DNA from: Silene conica
Lineage: Eukaryota; Streptophyta; Magnoliopsida; Caryophyllales; Caryophyllaceae
Assembly (NCBI GenBank): GCA_029255685.2
Contig: CM055319.2
Span: 39,070,530-39,134,529 of the forward strand
Reading direction: 5' to 3'
DNA length: 64,000 nucleotides
Under the pieces are notes generated by a model. It was not told the origin of the DNA and searched no databases. It saw nothing but the letters and a program-made list of their open reading frames with translations. Shown piece by piece: positions 62,412-64,000 of this stretch. The translations under genes and the position numbers were made by a program. Each line of letters starts with the position of its first letter. The first letter of the stretch is position 1.

Positions 62412-64000
62412 TACAACTTCTAGAATAGATTTTAGTTTCAGATCTGAAGCTAGATACATGATTAAAGAGGAATTTAATCTACCTAAATGGGAAATTTTTA
62501 GGACATGGTTCTTAGAAAATTTTGATAATAATCAAAGGGCAATAATTCAAAAGGAGTTTTACGACTTTTGCACTTCTCATAACCAAATTACATATTTTGT
62601 ACCATGGTTTTGTGCAGTGTATGTAGAACAATACATTTCGGTTTTAGAAAGAAGTTATACTTTACCAGATGGCAAAGAGCTAAATGATATTTACCTTCCT
62701 TTAGAATCCTTCAAGATGGAAAACTGTCATTTTCTTGCCCTATCAAATTTGTTTAACGGCAAAGAAACCGTGGTGACAGCAACACATCTTAATAGTTTAA
62801 TACAACAACAAAATTACTCAAATTTATTTTTAAGAATAATAGGAGAACAAATTGGTTCACTACATAAAAAAATGGACAATATCAGTTTTCTTCTAAATAG
62901 AAAAGGTACATCTGGAGAAAATAATTCTTCGTCCTCTTCTTCTAATTCATATGTATCTTCTTCGGCCGTCAGTATCCAAGGACCGCCTGAAATTAAGGAC
63001 TTTGTTTTAAAGCAAAAACCGGAATGGGAAGTTAGATTAACAGAGCAAGTAAGACTTAGTGAACAGGTTCAAAACTTTCTTAAAGAAAAAATGGAAAACT
63101 TATCTATACAAACTCTTAGTGAGGACTTTACTAGCCGTTTTTATAATAACGTAGATAACAAAGAAGTTATAAAAGATGAGGTTAATAAAATTGACACAAA
63201 GTGGGCTGATAAACCCACTCAAAGACTATATTACTATAATCGTCCTTCCCCCATAGATGTTCTGCATGAAGAACAAGAATACCAGTTAAACAATAGTTAC
63301 AGTGGGAAGTGTATTTACGAATGGAATATTGACGGGTATACTGACAAACAAATTTATAATCAAATCCATAGAATGCTTATGTATTCTACTATTTGTAAAA
63401 GTTCTGGTAATAATGATGTTAACATAGCTAAGATGATAGCCGCAGGATTCACTGGTCAACTTAAAGGTTGGTGGGATAATTATTTATCCACAACAGGAAA
63501 AAATGCCATTCTTAACACTACAACAAATGTTGAGGGTAAAGAAAAAGAAAACGCAGTTTATACTCTAGCTATAAATATTGTTGAACATTTTACGGGAAGA
63601 TATTCTGAAAATCATGAGAATATAAGAACTTTACTACAAAATCTTAGGTGTAAAACACTTACTGACTTTAGATGGTATAAAGACACTTTTCTTAGTAGAG
63701 TTATGGAACTCCCAGAATCTAATAGTACACATTGGAAAGCTAAATTTGTGGATGGTTTACCAAATTTATTTGCAGAAAAGGTTAAGAAATCTCTCAGAGG
63801 AAATCTGACATCTATCCCTTATGATAATTATACTTATGGTAAACTTATAGGAACCTGTACCCAAGAAGGTCTGAACCTATGCAATGAAATTAAATTAAAT
63901 CAACAATTAAAACGTCAAAATTTGGTTGAAAGAAATCAACTTGGAGAATTTTGCAGCCAATTCGGTATGGATATGCCAGCTTCTTCTCATAAGAAGAAGA
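62404..64000 (+). CDS. Capsid-protease-RT polyprotein, unit 4 (cut by window end)
   Basis: Open from ATG 62404 to the window edge, about 532 codons, covering the N-terminus and capsid core up to just before the zinc knuckle. It shares VNKIDTKW with unit 3 and has a private change at 63109 (AAA to CAA, Lys to Gln). Confidence 0.85.
   Translation, partial: MDSTTSRIDFSFRSEARYMIKEEFNLPKWEIFRTWFLENFDNNQRAIIQKEFYDFCTSHNQITYFVPWFCAVYVEQYISVLERSYTLPDGKELNDIYLPLESFKMENCHFLALSNLFNGKETVVTATHLNSLIQQQNYSNLFLRIIGEQIGSLHKKMDNISFLLNRKGTSGENNSSSSSSNSYVSSSAVSIQGPPEIKDFVLKQKPEWEVRLTEQVRLSEQVQNFLKEKMENLSIQTLSEDFTSRFYNNVDNKEVIKDEVNKIDTKWADKPTQRLYYYNRPSPIDVLHEEQEYQLNNSYSGKCIYEWNIDGYTDKQIYNQIHRMLMYSTICKSSGNNDVNIAKMIAAGFTGQLKGWWDNYLSTTGKNAILNTTTNVEGKEKENAVYTLAINIVEHFTGRYSENHENIRTLLQNLRCKTLTDFRWYKDTFLSRVMELPESNSTHWKAKFVDGLPNLFAEKVKKSLRGNLTSIPYDNYTYGKLIGTCTQEGLNLCNEIKLNQQLKRQNLVERNQLGEFCSQFGMDMPASSHKKK

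Larger units (their letters stand above)
38319..64000 (+). mobile_element. Endogenous pararetrovirus (Caulimoviridae), tandem array of 3.4 units
   Basis: Unit starts, counted from the primer-binding site: 38319, 45952, 53585, 61219, so unit lengths are 7633, 7633 and 7634 bp and the fourth runs off the window. All units are in the same direction and differ by only a handful of bases. Gene order (movement protein; capsid, zinc knuckle, protease, RT, RNase H; unknown ORF; promoter and leader) and the tRNA-Met primer site identify a pararetrovirus. No LTRs and no integrase are present, which excludes a retrotransposon. Florendovirus-like or petuvirus-like affinity is my best guess from gene content and the extra 3' ORF. 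Confidence 0.93.

Overview
The window is gene-poor, AT-rich plant nuclear DNA built almost entirely of nested LTR retrotransposons plus a tandem array of an endogenous pararetrovirus (Caulimoviridae). Plant origin follows from the primer-binding sites matching plant initiator tRNA-Met, from chromovirus-type Ty3/gypsy, Ty1/copia, Tat/Athila-like and TRIM elements, and from the pararetrovirus itself. I see no ordinary host gene, rRNA or tRNA gene. The species cannot be fixed from the sequence; a eudicot with a repeat-rich genome is the best reading.

Layout. 1-7306: gypsy element A in head-to-tail tandem (LTR, pol, LTR, pol), without gag, the second copy cut off in integrase. 7304-7355: a rearrangement junction that forms an almost perfect hairpin. 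7311-19334: a Tat/Athila-like non-autonomous element E with two 633-bp LTR blocks, holding a complete minus-strand copia-type element (11365-17699, 1224-bp LTRs, 5-bp target duplication). 19335-38192: pieces of a long-LTR minus-strand family D (19335-21841, 25955 to about 28400, 32943-33851, 37939-38192). These pieces are interrupted by a 551-bp TRIM (19847-20397), a gag-protease-only gypsy element B (21842-25954, minus), an old partial copia-type element (28401-30633), decayed D interior (30634-32942) and a second gag-protease-only gypsy element C (33852-37933, plus). 38193-38249 is an (AT)n tract, followed by A-rich filler. From 38319 to the window end lie 3.4 head-to-tail pararetrovirus units of 7633, 7633, 7634 and at least 2782 bp.

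Each viral unit holds a primer-binding site, a movement-protein ORF, a capsid/zinc-knuckle/protease/RT/RNase H ORF overlapping it by 8 nt (ATGGATAG), a short frame carrying the end of RNase H, a 447-codon ORF of unknown function with an RGG-rich N-terminus, and a compact promoter, poly(A) signal and leader. The arrangement recalls florendoviruses and petuviruses. Units 3 and 4 share a frameshift in the movement-protein gene that units 1 and 2 lack, and all complete units share a frame break inside RNase H. The array starts exactly at the primer-binding site, the place where the circular viral DNA has its minus-strand discontinuity.

The least explained signal is structural. Families D and E carry series of short hairpins whose core is constant but whose outer arms differ from unit to unit while staying complementary. 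D has a CTCAGAGGCC...TTAAGGCAT loop series and an AGCCGG...CCGGCT series spaced about 87 bp; E has a GGTCGACCGACC...GGTCGGTCGACC series. The junction at 7304-7310 suggests fold-back synthesis as one way such arms can arise. A second theme is the split of gypsy coding capacity: A keeps pol without gag, while its LTR relative B and the separate family C keep gag-protease without pol.
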